A stretch of 34,656 nt of DNA from Circinella minor (Eukaryota; Mucoromycota; Mucoromycetes; Mucorales; Lichtheimiaceae). The notes beneath the pieces were generated by a model. That model had not been told where the DNA came from. It did no database searches and worked only from the letters and a program-made list of their open reading frames with translations. Positions 10,000 to 22,983 of the stretch are shown here, piece after piece. The position numbers and the translations under genes are program-made. Position 1 is the stretch's first letter; each line of letters starts with the position of its first letter. The stretch spans positions 1 through 34,656 of the forward strand of contig JAEPRB010000338.1 of assembly GCA_016758965.1 (NCBI GenBank), in the 5' to 3' direction.

Positions 10000-11029
10000 C
10001 TAAGTAGAAGTAGTAGTAGCTACTGCTGTTGAATCATCCTCTTTAACAAGATCTAAAAGTTTTGGATCTTTTTCTACAACAAGAGCACGAAGCCATTTAG
10101 CTTCCATTTCTAATTCTTTTACTCTTTTTTCAAGTCCTTCAGCTTTAATTGACATTTCTTTGGCTGTTTGTTCTAAAGCTTGTTCTCTTAACTTTTTCTT
10201 CATACGAAATCTTGCTGATGCAGCTGTATTTCTACGACGTTTATCTTCTTCAACATGAATTTTATCAGAAGAAGAATCGTCATCTATAGATAAATTATCT
10301 TTTAAATCATCCATATGATTTGCTGTTGTTGTTGTTGTTGTTGTTAAAGATAGATTAACTGATGATTGTTTACGTTTTCTTGTATTTGTATTTTTATTAT
10401 TACTAGTAGATGTAGTAGAAGTACTTGGAGTTACAACTGGTGTCATCATAGGAGATGATGACATTGACCAAGTAGGATCGTTTGTTATTCCCATATGCAA
10501 ACCAGGTGCAGGTGCAATACGTGGAAGATGTTGTTGTTGTTGATGATGATGATTAATATGTGGCAAAATGTAATTATTTGTTGTTGGTGTTGTTGTTGTT
10601 GCTATAGTTGATGAATTAGTAGATGTTGTTGTTGTTGGTTGAAGATATGATTGTTGATGATGACCTATATATATATATATATAAAAAAAAAGAAGAAGAA
10701 AAAAGAAATGTTAAATGTTAAATGTTAAAATGATAATAGATATTTAATCATAATAGGAAAAGGATGGTAACATTGTATAACATTATTGTTATTAGTTTTA
10801 ATTATTTACCAAACTCTGTTAACGTAGCAAATAAATCATTAGGGTCACTTTTATGTGTTGAACTTGATTTAGTTTCCTTGTTCAAATCGTCTAAAAGTGC
10901 AGATCCAGGCTCCGTATCAAATGTGAATTGTGCATTGGCCCATAATGACAATTCTTCTGTTAAAGTTTCGTCTGAAATATCATTGGGAGGGTCTGTACCC
11001 AATAAATTTAAAGAGTTAATGTATGACAT
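10000..11029 (-). CDS. bZIP transcription factor, Cys-3/MetR/Met4-like
   Basis: Exon 1 11029-10810 and exon 2 10664-10000 join within a Gly codon, giving 294 aa. The basic region at about residues 215-232 (DKRRRNTAASARFRMKKK) has the N-x2-A-A-S-x-R pattern of the Cys-3/MetR/Met4 and Gcn4-like fungal bZIPs. It is followed by a leucine-zipper coiled coil to about residue 268. In characterised fungi these factors activate sulfur-assimilation or amino-acid biosynthesis genes. The N-terminus (LTEELSLWANAQFTFDTEP) is acidic/aromatic and may be an activation segment. The middle is low-complexity Thr, Gln and His runs, with RKRK at about 169-172. The ATG at 11029-11027 begins MSYINSLNLLG and is the only good start. 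It converges on the 9234-9607 gene. Confidence 0.85.
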
Positions 11030-11258
11030 TATATAAAGGAATTCCTCTTTCAAGAAAGAAAAAGAAAAAAGAAAGTCAAAAAAAAGAGAGAGAGAGAGAA
11101 AGAAAGAAAGAAAGAAATAGGTTTTTAGCGGACTTATGTAATAAGGATAAGATAACAAAGATATGTATACACACACACACACGCACACACACACATAACA
11201 TAACACACACTAAGTATTTTTAAAGTCGGGATCGACGGAATTTGTTTTCCCGCTTTTA
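11030..11258. repeat. Purine and CA microsatellites upstream of the bZIP gene
   Basis: The bZIP gene's upstream region is squeezed into 229 bp between its ATG and the 3' end of NAE1. It contains an AG-rich polypurine tract (about 11050-11118) and a nearly pure CA repeat (about 11168-11210). Such tracts can exclude nucleosomes; that function is inferred. Confidence 0.6.
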
Positions 11259-13565
11259 TTACAGAACAAAAGTATTACTTGTAGAAGAAATACCATTAAA
11301 AATACAAGTATTATTAATTGGAACATATTGACATGTAATCAATTTAATAGCTTCTTGAGATACTAATCCACCCATTAAAGCAGCCATATTTGCCATTTCT
11401 TTATCAGAGAATCGAATACTAAATATTTATTATTTATTTTTTAGTATTTTATAAATATTTGCATAAAATGATGCAATTTCAAAATATCATATGACTATTA
11501 AACACTTACAAGTTTTTAATACATTTCTTATTATAATCAGATTGTAATAAAGAAGATGAATTTGTAACACCTATTTCATTCAATAATTCAATGACTTCTT
11601 TTGTTAATAAATCAATATCATCTTCATTATTACCACCAGCTGCGCCTAAAAAAAAAATTAAAATAAAAATTACATATTAGGAAATAAAAACTTTATAATA
11701 TTCAATTCATCATTTATTATTACCTGGATATCGATTATATTTTAATGTAAATTTTTCTGCTGCACGAAAAAGTATATAAAAAATCATATTTTCTTGAGAT
11801 TCAAGTCCATTCACTAGATAAATAAAATATGATTAATATTATTATTAATTCTTCCCTTTCATTCTCCCTTTAATTCTTACCAATCATTTCTATTTCTGGA
11901 TTTTCTATATATTCATCTCGTAAAGTTCTATATCGAATCACTTTAACAGTACCAGCATTTTTACAATAAAGTTCAATAATATCTTCTGGTATACTATCCA
12001 AAGATAAATTTAATTCTTGTAAAATATTTTTAACACGTTCTTTCACTGTTTTTAGATCAATGGCTGCTTTTTCACGATAACTAATAAATAATAATATTAT
12101 TATTAATATTGAGTTAGATTATATAAAACAATTATATTCCTTACATTTTTTGTAAATTAACATAATTTTCTGTATCCGATTTCATATCAGGTAATTTACC
12201 AGTAAGTGGTAATTGACCTTGACCTTCATTATCAACAAAATCTTTTATAGCTTTTGTAATAATCCAAAAACTATTTGACTATTTGAAAGGGATATAAATT
12301 AGTTTATAGGAATTCTATTATTGTTTAAATATATATTATATATTATATATACTTTACATTTGTTTCAAGATGTTGAGTTACTGGATCATTCAAAATATTT
12401 CGAATACTTGATGATATCTAAAAGATAAATTATTTTTCATTAATAAAACCTTTTTTTTTTCCCTTTTTATATAAATTATATTTACCGTATCCGAGGATGT
12501 AAGTCGCCAAACATTAGAAATAGCTTCTTCGAAATTTTCTTCATCTGATGTTCGCATACCTTCTCGAAGTAACTTTTTTAATTCATTCCTATCCTCATAA
12601 GATGTAGGAGGCATACCATCATGCGTTTCTTCCCATTTTTGAATATATTTTAAAAGAACAACGACAAAAGGAATATGACTATGATCTGTTTGATCCAATG
12701 AATCTAAATCGATTGATTTAACATATTTTGATAATTCTGGAAAAGGACAACCAAGACGTAAATCAACTGTATTTTCAGGATGAGTTTCTACAATAGTATG
12801 TTCAGGTGATTGAATACGAAAAACACCTGCTAATCCTTTTGAATGAACATTCATAAATGGTTTTTGATTCTTGTCACAAATATCAGCTAAAGTTAAAGTA
12901 TCTTGTTCATTTAAATTGGTTGCAATCACCATAGAATAAGAATCAAAGAATTCAGCTTGTGTTTGAATTAAATCAGATACAGACTTTTTGAATAAAAAAA
13001 AAAAAGGGGGACTTTGGTTAGGTTTTTTTTTTTAGTTTTAATTTTTTTTTTTTTACCTTATTATTTTCAAATGAAACTGTCGCGTCTTCATTGAGTTCTT
13101 GAAGTAAAGTAGCAGTTGCTTGTGCTTTTGATATACCAATATTTGAAGGTTCAAGAAAAAAATTATTTCGAATATCTGATTCTTTCACAATAGTATCATC
13201 CACTATAGTGATATTACCAACACCTAAATAATAATAAAATATTAAAAAGAGTTTTTTAAAACAGGGAAAAAAAAAAAGAGAGATTCCAGCATAATGTACC
13301 TGGCAATACAAGATTCTTTAAAATCTCACAACCAGTAGCTGTTGCATTAAGTAAACAGATTTTAGAATTTTCAAGTGCTGTTTGACCTGTTGTAGCCCAT
13401 AAACTATAATAATAATGAATTGGATTAGAAATGATAATAATACTACATCTTGGTTTTTCTTGAAATTCACTTAGTTCTATAGAAAGAAACTAATATAGAA
13501 ACGGACCGTAATTGTCTATCGTATTTTTGTGTTTTTAATGAAGGAATTTTTGTTGTTGTTGTCAT
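11259..13565 (-). CDS. NAE1: NEDD8-activating enzyme E1 regulatory subunit (APPBP1/ULA1)
   Basis: Ten exons join in frame to 535 aa, matching the usual family length of about 530: 13565-13507, 13403-13300, 13223-13057, 12983-12486, 12417-12358, 12278-12145, 12080-11881, 11813-11724, 11645-11510 and 11418-11259. The start reads KYDRQLR, then [20 protein letters not shown], the E1-like ThiF/MoeB fold. [13 protein letters not shown] is its nucleotide-site region. Later segments ([58 protein letters not shown]) are characteristic of APPBP1. It lacks a catalytic cysteine domain, as expected of the regulatory partner of UBA3. The dimer adenylates NEDD8/Rub1, which is passed to UBC12 and cullins in nucleus and cytosol. 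It diverges from SCYL1 across 246 bp. Confidence 0.93.
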
Positions 13566-13811
13566 TATTGTTTTTATTTTATTATTAAAAAAGATTTACA
13601 AAAAAGAAAAAAGAAAGTGAATATTGGATAGAAGACACTCGTTTTTATAATGTACACAAGCGCAGCACATAAAAGAAAACCGGAGTTTTCTCTTTCTCTC
13701 TTTCTCTCTTTTTTTTTTTTTTTTTTTTGGTGATTTGCCAATATAACTTCTTTATTTATACAGTTTATTTTAAACAATAGAAAAAAGTAGCTTGTATATA
13801 TATAAAGTGGA
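13566..13811. promoter_or_regulatory. Shared divergent promoter region of NAE1 and SCYL1
   Basis: 246 bp between the two ATGs. A CT-rich stretch runs into about 18 T's at about 13690-13729 (poly-A on the NAE1 strand). Poly(dA:dT) tracts are known to keep nucleosomes off fungal promoters, so one tract could serve both genes. No specific factor site is identified. Confidence 0.45.
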
Positions 13812-16800
13812 ATGGCATTTCTGTCAGGTTTTGTAAAAAGTGGATTATCACTTCTCGGTAAAGATTCAGCTTCTTTTCCTTTTAGTATTGGTTCAAAAGT
13901 AGATTGGTATGAAGACCAATCCATCTGGTCCCTGCATCATGGCACTCGTAAAGTAATTTTTTTTTCTTAATATATTTAATAATAACTTAAACTTTCAACC
14001 TTTTCTTCATTTACTAACCTCCTTTTTTTTCTTTTTTTTTACAATGTACATTATATTATATATATATATAAAGGACGATGGAGCACCTGTTTCAGTTTTT
14101 ACATTTGATTGTACGAAAAACCGAGATAAAATTGCATTAGCTCGTAATGCTTTTAAACGTTTAAGAACTATGCGTCATCCTGATTTACTGCGTTATATTG
14201 ATGGTGCTGAGGTATTTAAAATATCTATTGTTGTTAGTTTATAAAACGCAGGCTTACAATAATTTATACATGAGATATAAGTAAATAAAAACCATTTGTA
14301 TAGCATATATTAATAAAGAATATCAAAAAAAAAAAAAAAAAATTGCATAGACAGATCAAGCAATTATGTTTGTTACTGACCCTATTGAACCTTTATCCAA
14401 TCAATTAAATCAAGATCCAGATTCAAATTTAACATTATGGGGTTTATATAAAGTGGCTGTAAGTAAACAATTGAACTTATTGGAAGAGAGAGGGATAGAT
14501 AGATAGAAAGGGACCGAGAGAAGATCATATATATATTTAATTATTGAAATCATTATTGGTTATTATTATTTCATGGATAGAATGCTTTAAAGTTTCTTAA
14601 TAATGATTGTGGAATGATTCATGGAAATGTACAAGTCTCTTCTATATTTATAAATGCAGCTGGTGAATGGAAACTAGGTGGATTTGAATTACTTTCTTCA
14701 ATGAAGGATGAAAGTCCTTTAATTTTGGTAAATTAATATGGATGATAAAGAAACATATAGGATGGAAAATAGTTATCTAAATTGTATGATTTCATATATT
14801 AGACATTGGGTGGATTAGCACCTGAAGCACAACGTTATGCAACACCTGAAGTAAAAAAATCCGGTTGGACTGTTATTAAAGAGTATGTATATAAAATATA
14901 AAAGAGCGGGAATTATGAACTTAATTATTTAAAAGAAAGAATCTAACACAAGATGATAAAACGCAAAAAAAAAAAAAAAAAAGTATACCTACAGCAGCTA
15001 CAGATTCATATCATTTAGGATGTTTGATTTATGAAACATATAATAATCGATTTGATACAACAGATCGATTATTGACTCAACGTGGTAATATTCCATCTTC
15101 CATGTTGGATATTTATCGAGCTTTACTACGACCCTCTCCTGCCAATCGTGCAGATGCAGATGCATTTCTTGATGAAGGATTACATAGTTTTTTTGCTCAA
15201 GATTTCGTGCAAGTGAATTTATTTTTGGAAAATATTAGTATTAAGGAACAAAGTGAACGTGAAGTTTTTTTCAGGTATAATAACAAGAGAAAGAGATAGA
15301 TCTTTTGCTTTTAAAAATAATTTTATTTATTTTCATACTGAACGTTATATCTATTTATATAGAAAACTGGATAATGTGATTAATACATTTCCAAATGAAT
15401 TTTCGAAATACAAGATTTTACCTGAACTCGTAAAAGCTTTTGAATTTGGATCAGGTGGAGCAAAAGCATTAGGAGCAATATTAAAAATTGGTGAACATTT
15501 GGATAATCAAGAATATGAAAAAGTGATTGTAGATCCAATTGTGCGTATGTTTGCATCTCCTGATCGAGCCATTCGTGTTACCTTACTTGAGAATATGCCA
15601 AAATTCATTGAACATATACCCAACAAGGCTGTCAATAATCAAATATTCCCTCATGTGGTAAATTATTTTTATTCTTAACGACACTTTTCTTTCTATATAG
15701 ATATATGTATCTGTATACTTAATTGTTTATATCTTTCTTTTTTATGATCTAGGCTACAGGTTTTACAGACACTGTTCCGATCATTCGAGAACAAACCATT
15801 AAATCTATTCTAGTTATTGTTCCCAAGGTAACGAGCTTTTTATTATAAAATAATATGGCCCGAAGCAACCAACCAAAAAAAAAAAATAATCTGCTCACTT
15901 TTTTTTTCTTGCTTGTATTATATTATTACTACTAAACTAATAATAACAATAATAATAATAATAATAATAATAGCTTAATGATCGTATCATCAATTATGAT
16001 TTATTAAAATACTTGGCTAAATTACAAATGGATGAAGAACCAGGTATTAGAACCAATACAACCATTTGTTTGGGTAAAATTGCAAAACATTTGAATGATG
16101 GGGTAAGAAATTAAAAAAAAAAAAAGTTAACATATTAATATATTTTTTTTTGCAAAGATTGATTAATTGTTTTTAAAAATAAAATATGTATATATATATA
16201 TATATATATAGACTAGAAAGAAGGTTCTTGTACCTGCATTTACAAGAGGTCTTCGGGATGGTTTTCATCATGCTCGGATAGCAGCTCTTATGGCTTTAAT
16301 GGGTAAAATTAAAAAAAAATGAGATACACATTTCTTGATATTTTTCTTTTAATTTATGATCATTGTATTGTTTCATTAACTAAAAAAAATATATATAGCC
16401 ACTTCTGAATATTATGATCCATCGGAAAGTGCCAGTCGAATTGTACCTAGTATTTCTCAATTATTAATTGATAAAGAAAAGTAAGTTTTGTATAGATTGG
16501 ATTGGGAAAAAAAAAGAAAAAGAGAAAAAACATAATAACAATGATACATATTATATAGAACTGTTCGAGTACAAGCTTTCAAAGCAATTCATGTATTTAT
16601 TACCCGTTTACAAGAACATGCAGATACAATGGTAAGATAACATATATACATCGAGGAATAGGTTCCTTTTTTTTTATTTACCTAAAACAATTACGAACGA
16701 AACAACTAAACTAATAAAATTATTCTTTTATGTAGCCTGAAACTGCATTAGAACCTATAACAGCAACAAGTTCACCTACATCAAATACAGAAGCTAATGT

Positions 16801-17865
16801 ACAAGCAGCTGGTGTTTCCATGGCTGGTGTATTTGGTGAAGCAACAAAAGGATTGGCAGGCTGGGCCGTGTCATCTCTCAATGCTCGTGTAAGTTTAATC
16901 TACTCTTGCTTTACTGTGGAGGAGAGCAAAAATGAATCATTTTCTTATCATAATTTTTTGTACTTTATAGCTTGCTACACCGAGTGGAGAAATTAATAAT
17001 CCATCTGATCTCACTAGTAATAATAATAATAATCAAGAAGAAGAACGATCTTTATCAGCACCTATTTCTGATTCAACACAACAAGGAGGATCAAGTCGTT
17101 TAAATCTTGCACCTTTGGAGATGAATGATACCAACGGTTGGGATAATGGAAATAATGATTTGATTGGATTTGAAGAAAATGATGGATGGGGTAAAAAAAA
17201 AAATAGTGTAGTACAACACTACATATCTAATTTTTGTCTTTTTTTTTATGTTGTTATCTATTTTCTTTTTTTTTATTAACGGATAAGATATATCTATCTA
17301 ATTTCTGTATATTTAGAACCATTTGAGACACCAGTACAATCTGAACCGGAACCGATTACAGCTATTTTACCTTCTTCAACAAATAATTCACGTGCAGCTA
17401 TATCAACATTTGGTGGATCGTCGTCACCAGCAACCTCACCAGCCACATCAGCAGTATCTAAACCTATTTCTAAAGCACCTATGAAATTAGCACCATCCAA
17501 ACCTAAACAATTAGGTAAAAAGAAAAAAAAAAGGTTTATAATGATAGATAAGTTATGTGTAACCTAACTATATAAAATAAATGTATATGATAAAATAGAC
17601 GTATCAACATTTGTATCAGAAGAATCTAATAATAATAATAATAATAATACACCAACAATATCAAAAGAAGAAAAACGAGCTGAAATGGAAAGAAGAAGAG
17701 AAGAAAGACGTCAGGTAAATTATACAAATTAAGGTTTTTAAGGAGGGGGGGAAAAAGAGATAAGATATTTAAACTAATTTTTTTTTCTTTATCTTTTATA
17801 ATAAATAGCGTATGGCAGAATTGCGGGAAAAGAAAAAAGGTGGCATTGGTGCCAAAAAAATTTAA
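13812..17865 (+). CDS. SCYL1: SCYL1-like pseudokinase (N-terminal kinase-like protein)
   Basis: Seventeen exons keep phase throughout and give 797 aa, close to human SCYL1: 13812-13952, 14074-14211, 14351-14458, 14581-14727, 14803-14882, 14984-15274, 15363-15657, 15753-15827, 15974-16102, 16212-16302, 16399-16480, 16559-16631, 16736-16888, 16971-17190, 17317-17514, 17599-17714 and 17809-17865. The kinase-like domain (about 1-280) is catalytically dead: HGN replaces HRD (143-145) and GGF replaces DFG (162-164). HEAT-type repeats follow (about 300-560), then a Ser/Pro-rich linker and a charged coiled tail (EKRAEMERRREERRQRMAEL). SCYL1/Cex1 proteins act at the Golgi with COPI and in tRNA export. 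The tail ends GAKKI, so the canonical R/K-K-x-x COPI signal of animal SCYL1 is only partly present. Confidence 0.93.
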
Positions 17866-18179
17866 TCTTTCATTATTACTAATAATATGAACAACGCTTA
17901 TCTCCTTTAAAACTTCTTATCGTTTTTATATTTCTCCATTTCCCCCCCCCCTCTCCCTTCCTTATTAATAACCAATAATATATAAAAAAAAATATATACA
18001 AAAAGTTTTGGTATAATCTTTTATTTAATTATTTTGTACAACAATTTACCAAAAAAAAAAAAAAAAAAAGAGAGAGAGAGAAAAAGAATTACAAAAAGTG
18101 AGATAATAATAGTGGGGGAGGGGAGTTTTGGAGGAGAAGAAGAAGAAAAAAATATACATGTATAAACTTTTTATTATTA
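17866..18179. other. Short intergenic between convergent genes
   Basis: 314 bp with homopolymer C, A and G runs, an AG repeat (about 18071-18083), and a GAAGAA repeat. It contains the 3' flanks of SCYL1 and the 698-aa gene. No gene is seen. Confidence 0.5.
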
Positions 18180-18694
18180 CTACTCGACTTGCGAAATATT
18201 AGAAGATGATGATGATTGTTGTTGTTGTTGTTGTTCTATAGATCGAGCACTATTTCGTAATGATATTCTACGATGTTCTTGAGATGTCAAATAACCAGTT
18301 GTTGTATCAAACCAATGTTGAGTTCCAAATTTACGTGTTAATTCAGTCACCAACATGGATTCACCTTCTTTTCCACGTTTAGCTAAAGGTTCACTATACC
18401 ATTTAATTGTGTGATCCCATCTGCCTTCACCTAATCCATTAATAAAATCTTCCCATTCATTATTGGTAAACGTTAAATGCAACTTGGATCCACTAAGTTC
18501 TTTGGTCATTAATAAAACACCTTGTCCAACTACTTTGGTTAATTGCATCATTCTTTCTCCAACAACAATATTTCGTCGGAATGCAGCCCAATTGGTTTCA
18601 GTTAATAAAGGTTCAATCCATCCACGATAAGCTTTCATATTAGCATTTCGTTCTCGATCACGTTCGCTTGCTGTCATGGTCATTGTTGTCGTCA

Positions 18695-18731
<37 letters not shown>

Positions 18732-20550
18732 TATCGTACTTAGACTTGTTGTTGATCCAGTTGCAGATGTATTTAAATTATTATTATTATCATTTTGTTG
18801 TCCATTTTGTTGCTCCTGTTGTTCTTCATTGATTTTGACCACTTCATTAGGATACAAAGTAGCAAAATGAGATTGAAATTGATCAAATGCCAAATATAAC
18901 CGGAAATAATCGGCATTATAATAGATACCATTTTGGTTCATACCATTATCCAGATGAGGTTTCATATTAGAATGAATCGTTAAAATACGTAGTGCAGGTT
19001 CCAATAAATCAGCAGCTTCTTCAGCTGTACGATTAGGATTAGCAGTAACATTGGGTGCTTGTTCAATAGCTAAACAAAAATCATTTGGAAGTCGTTGTGC
19101 TTTTTGTTCTAAATCAGATAAAGTGATACTTCGCATTCGACTAATAATTTCATCACCTATTTATTATTATTATATATATATATATATAAATGTTTTTGTG
19201 TACCAATAAAAAAATATATTTAGTCTAAATCTGTTTAGAAAAAAAAATCCCTTTGTTCCACTCTCCGCAATATTTTTTTTCTACTACTATTGCACACACA
19301 TACACAAATACACAAAAGACATGTATACATAGGGTACACAACACACGCGCATATTTTTCACCCTTTTTTTTTCCCACACCCAATTCCCCACATTTACATA
19401 ATGTATGAAATAAATAATAGTAAAACTTACGTCTTTGCTCAAATTCACCATGACGATGAGGTACTTTAGGTTTTTTTGTAATAGGTGCAGGTAATGTAGC
19501 CAATTCATATGGAAAATTAAAATCAGGTACTTGTCTTTTCCGTTTTCGCATCAAAGAGGCTTGTGTTAATACACCTTGTTCTGCATAACGTTGTAATAAT
19601 GCTGGTTCTCGAGCAATTTGTCCATCTTGATAATAAAATCCACGTTGTTTAGGTTCTACTAATACTTCACTTGCATTTCTTGTTAAAGCGTTACTTAGTA
19701 ACGTATGTAAATAAGGATATTTTTGAAGTGGATCTTCTTGTTGTTGTGATGGTTGTGCTTGATGAAGTGGGAAATGATGATGCTGTGGTGGTGGTGGATG
19801 AGCTGATTGATGATGTGGCAGTGGTTGTTGTGGAAGTGGTTGTTGTTGTGAAGAAGAAGAAGAAGGTTGAGATGGCGGCGTTGGGAATTGGGTATAGGAT
19901 CGGAATGAATCAGTTGAGGTATTATTATTTTCTGGTGGAGGTGCATCCACACCATTATTTGATAAAAGACGTGATAATGAAGAGGTAGAGGTAGACCATT
20001 GATCATCTTCTTCTTGATACGGGGTATTATTAGTATCATTCGTTGATGCCATATTGTTTGTAATAGATGTGTTTGTTGTTGTTGCTGTTATTGTTGAATC
20101 ATTAGCAGTACCATGACTTGTAGTAGTAGTATTATCATGATTATTCCCACTACAACAAGAATAAGTTCCTTGTGGTAATATGACAGTACCCAATTGATGA
20201 TTATCGTCACGAAATAAAATTCTATCGTCATGAATAGTTTTACTAAACTTGACATGATCACCTAATGCATATGTCATACAAAATAAAAGTTTGGCAACTC
20301 GATTTGTATCCGGTTTCTTGCGTAAGATTTGTTTGACAATGCGAAACAAATCTAAAAGGTCGTCGTCTGTTAAAATGTCTTCTGCCTGTGCATTGTAGAA
20401 ATGACCCAACACATTCGCTTGTAATAAACATTGATCATTATTATTATTATTATTGTTATTATTATTGGTTAAAGGAATAGCGGCTGTATTAGTAGTAGTA
20501 GAAGAAGGAGCCCTTGGCTCATGGGTTGTTTCTGAATGTAACGTGTTCAT
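18180..20550 (-). CDS. Large fungal protein of unknown function, low-complexity rich
   Basis: Exon 1 20550-19431 and exon 2 19156-18180 join within an Arg codon (FEQRR, then DEIISRMRS), giving 698 aa. Ordered parts: residues about 40-125 (NVLGHFYNAQAEDILTDDDL, IVKQILRKKPDTNRVAKLLF), a central region about 265-390 with YPYLHTLLSNALTRNASEVL and the basic MRKRKRQVPDF, and a C-terminal region with NWAAFRRNIVVGERMMQLTK and GRWDHTIKWYSEPLAKRGKE. Between these are long Asn, Thr, Ser, Gln and Pro/His runs, including a Thr run from an ACT/AGT microsatellite at about 18698-18732. No signal peptide or membrane segment is seen. The basic patch suggests a nuclear protein, possibly a transcription or chromatin regulator, but I do not recognise the family. 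Confidence 0.75.
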
Positions 20551-20581
20551 GAGAAGAAGAAGAAGAAAAAAAAAAAAGAAG

Positions 20582-20664
<83 letters not shown>

Positions 20665-22983
20665 AAATGTGAAGTCCCTGAGTCCTAAAAAGTAATCGAC
20701 AATTTGTTATCTTCTCCGGATTCTCGAACTTTTTTTTTAACAGCCGCTTATATGTTAATTAAGTGATACGAAAAAATGATAACCACTTGGACAAAGATTA
20801 CAAAAAGAGAAAGAGAGAAAAAAAAAAGATAGATTACAACATTATACATACTATTTACGATCAGAATTTCCTTTTTACTTTTGTTTCACACACACACACA
20901 CACACGAAAAGAAAAGACACTACTCTTTTGGTCACACATAAATTGAAAGTTTAAAAGGGAAACATACACACAAAATGGGCACATTGATAATATATACCCT
21001 CAAATTGATGTTCAAAGTAAAAAGACAATCTATACCATAAAAGAAAAAATTATCAATTGGAGGAACAAGTTAAAACTTTCCGAATATTTACAAGATTATT
21101 CCAAATTTTTAAACAGACCCCCGGTTTCTTTTTTCCAAGTAATAAAACGGCTTATATGCTTTTGGCGTGATGCATTAGAGAATTTCATGTATATTTATAT
21201 AAATACATTACAACAAATTTGAAAAAAAAAAAAAAGTATAAGCCCCTTTCACTTGAAAAGATGAATCTGCTTAAAATTAGGAAAAAATGCTGGTTTATTA
21301 ATGGCTTGGATTTTCTGTCCTTGGGAATGCTGAGCAAGAAAAAAAAACAGAACTAACTTGTATTAGACTGTTATTTGTATTATTGTACTATGCTTAAAAG
21401 TTGTCAATTATATTTTATATTCACAAACAAATGTTTTATCGTTTATTGAGTTAAAAAATTAATCAAATGAACATGATATTTGAATAGACATAGTTACTTT
21501 GATTTAAATTATTCTTTTGACAATTTTGATATCGGGACCAGGATAAATGAAAATGAGTTGTCAAAATCATGCATATTGATAAGGGAAGAGACCGTATCTG
21601 TTTCCGCACCTATAGATATATACACATATACTATCGTTCAAGTACCGAATTGGAACAAACCCCCTCTCTATCGATACTTTGAATACAGTTAATACACATA
21701 TCATTTATAAATTTTAACTACGTATAGACTAATAAAAAGTATAGTATTCACTAACATAGGCATATATTTATACGTACGATGTTTTGTATTTGTAAAAAAA
21801 AAATAGGCAATGAACAGTTAAAAAAAAAGAAAAAACGTAATGAAAATATTGGTTGTTTATAAACCATTTTCTCTGAACACACAGTACAGTTATTCGAAAC
21901 AGGTCATACAAGCATTCAACTCAGTGTAACAAAAAAAAAAGACTTTGTAAATCGTCAAAGTTATTTCTTGGGTTGAAGTAAAACATTTTTTTTTTTTTTG
22001 TGTAGGATATACAGGTGAACACAAGGATAAAGACTTCTAGGATCAAATTTTGCAAGACTCAGATTGGGTGTAACAATAGTATAGTCAAATCAATAGGAAA
22101 AAAGCTTGATATGTATATGATGTAGATAAGATACTCTCTATTCAATAGTATTAGTATGTGACATTTTAATATGTAATCTATATATCACACACATTTTCTC
22201 TAGTAAATTGACAATCAAACGGATTTTCTGGTCATTTTTATGATAATAAATAACTGGGTTATCTTACTTACTGACAAATAGAAGATTCTTTTAACCTATT
22301 TTCAAGATCGAAAAAAAAATTATGTTTGGTGAGTAGATGATGACATTAAAAAAGGCCTAAAATAATGAGTCTTTTTTTTTTTTTTGGATAGGCCATCAAC
22401 AGTAATTGATGTGGATGCGACTATACAGAAGAAATAGTATATATATGATGAACGTAGTCTAAAAGAAGTATTTCTCTTTTTTTTTGTATATATCTTTAAA
22501 TTCAAAATAGATACAACTGTTAAATAACTATAAGTATTAAACAACTCATCTTACATGATTCGATTTCGAGTGGCTGTGGTATAGATAAAGATGATTTAAA
22601 CAGTCTTTATTTACGTTCTAAAGCTCTCACATCAATTATTTTTGATACAGTTTTCTAATCCTAAACTTTAAAAGTATTTATATATAATTCTTGCATATTA
22701 CATTTACAATAGTAATTTATGACATACATAAAAAATCTTTTACTCTGTCTATTTTGTAAATATTTTTTAATATGAAACAATAATAATCATCATTACTCCT
22801 CTCCCCCTTTCTCCTCCACCTCTCAACACGCCTCTTCTTCATACCTTTTTTTGGATAATAATTTTTGCTTTGGAAGATTTTATTGTCGGTAAATAAATTT
22901 ACCATACACTTATATGAGCATGATTTTGAGTAAAATAACGTGTCTTTTTTGACTCGATCGTTTTTGAAAAAATAATAATAATA
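20551..22983. other. Long intergenic between divergent genes
   Basis: 2.4 kb with no convincing ORF, tRNA or splice structure. It holds the 78-bp A run listed separately, a CA repeat at about 20887-20905, many 8-14-bp A/T runs, and a CT-rich tract at about 22795-22845 just upstream of SFT2. The ORFs here (60-100 codons) are low-complexity. It probably contains the promoters and 5' leaders of both flanking genes. Confidence 0.5.
20582..20659. repeat. 78-bp uninterrupted poly-A tract
   Basis: It runs from 20582 to 20659 and is preceded by GAAGAA and A-rich sequence from 20551. It starts 32 bp upstream of the ATG of the minus-strand 698-aa gene, so in that gene's orientation it is a long poly-T in the 5' leader or core promoter. 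The exact length should be read with caution because sequencing slips in such tracts. Confidence 0.9.

Noticed and set aside
18676..18870. Plus-strand ORF rich in Val
   Set aside because: Translation of the ACT/AGT microsatellite opposite the Thr run of the 698-aa protein.
20453..20695. Plus-strand ORF with a long poly-Lys tail
   Set aside because: It is only the translation of the 78-bp A tract.
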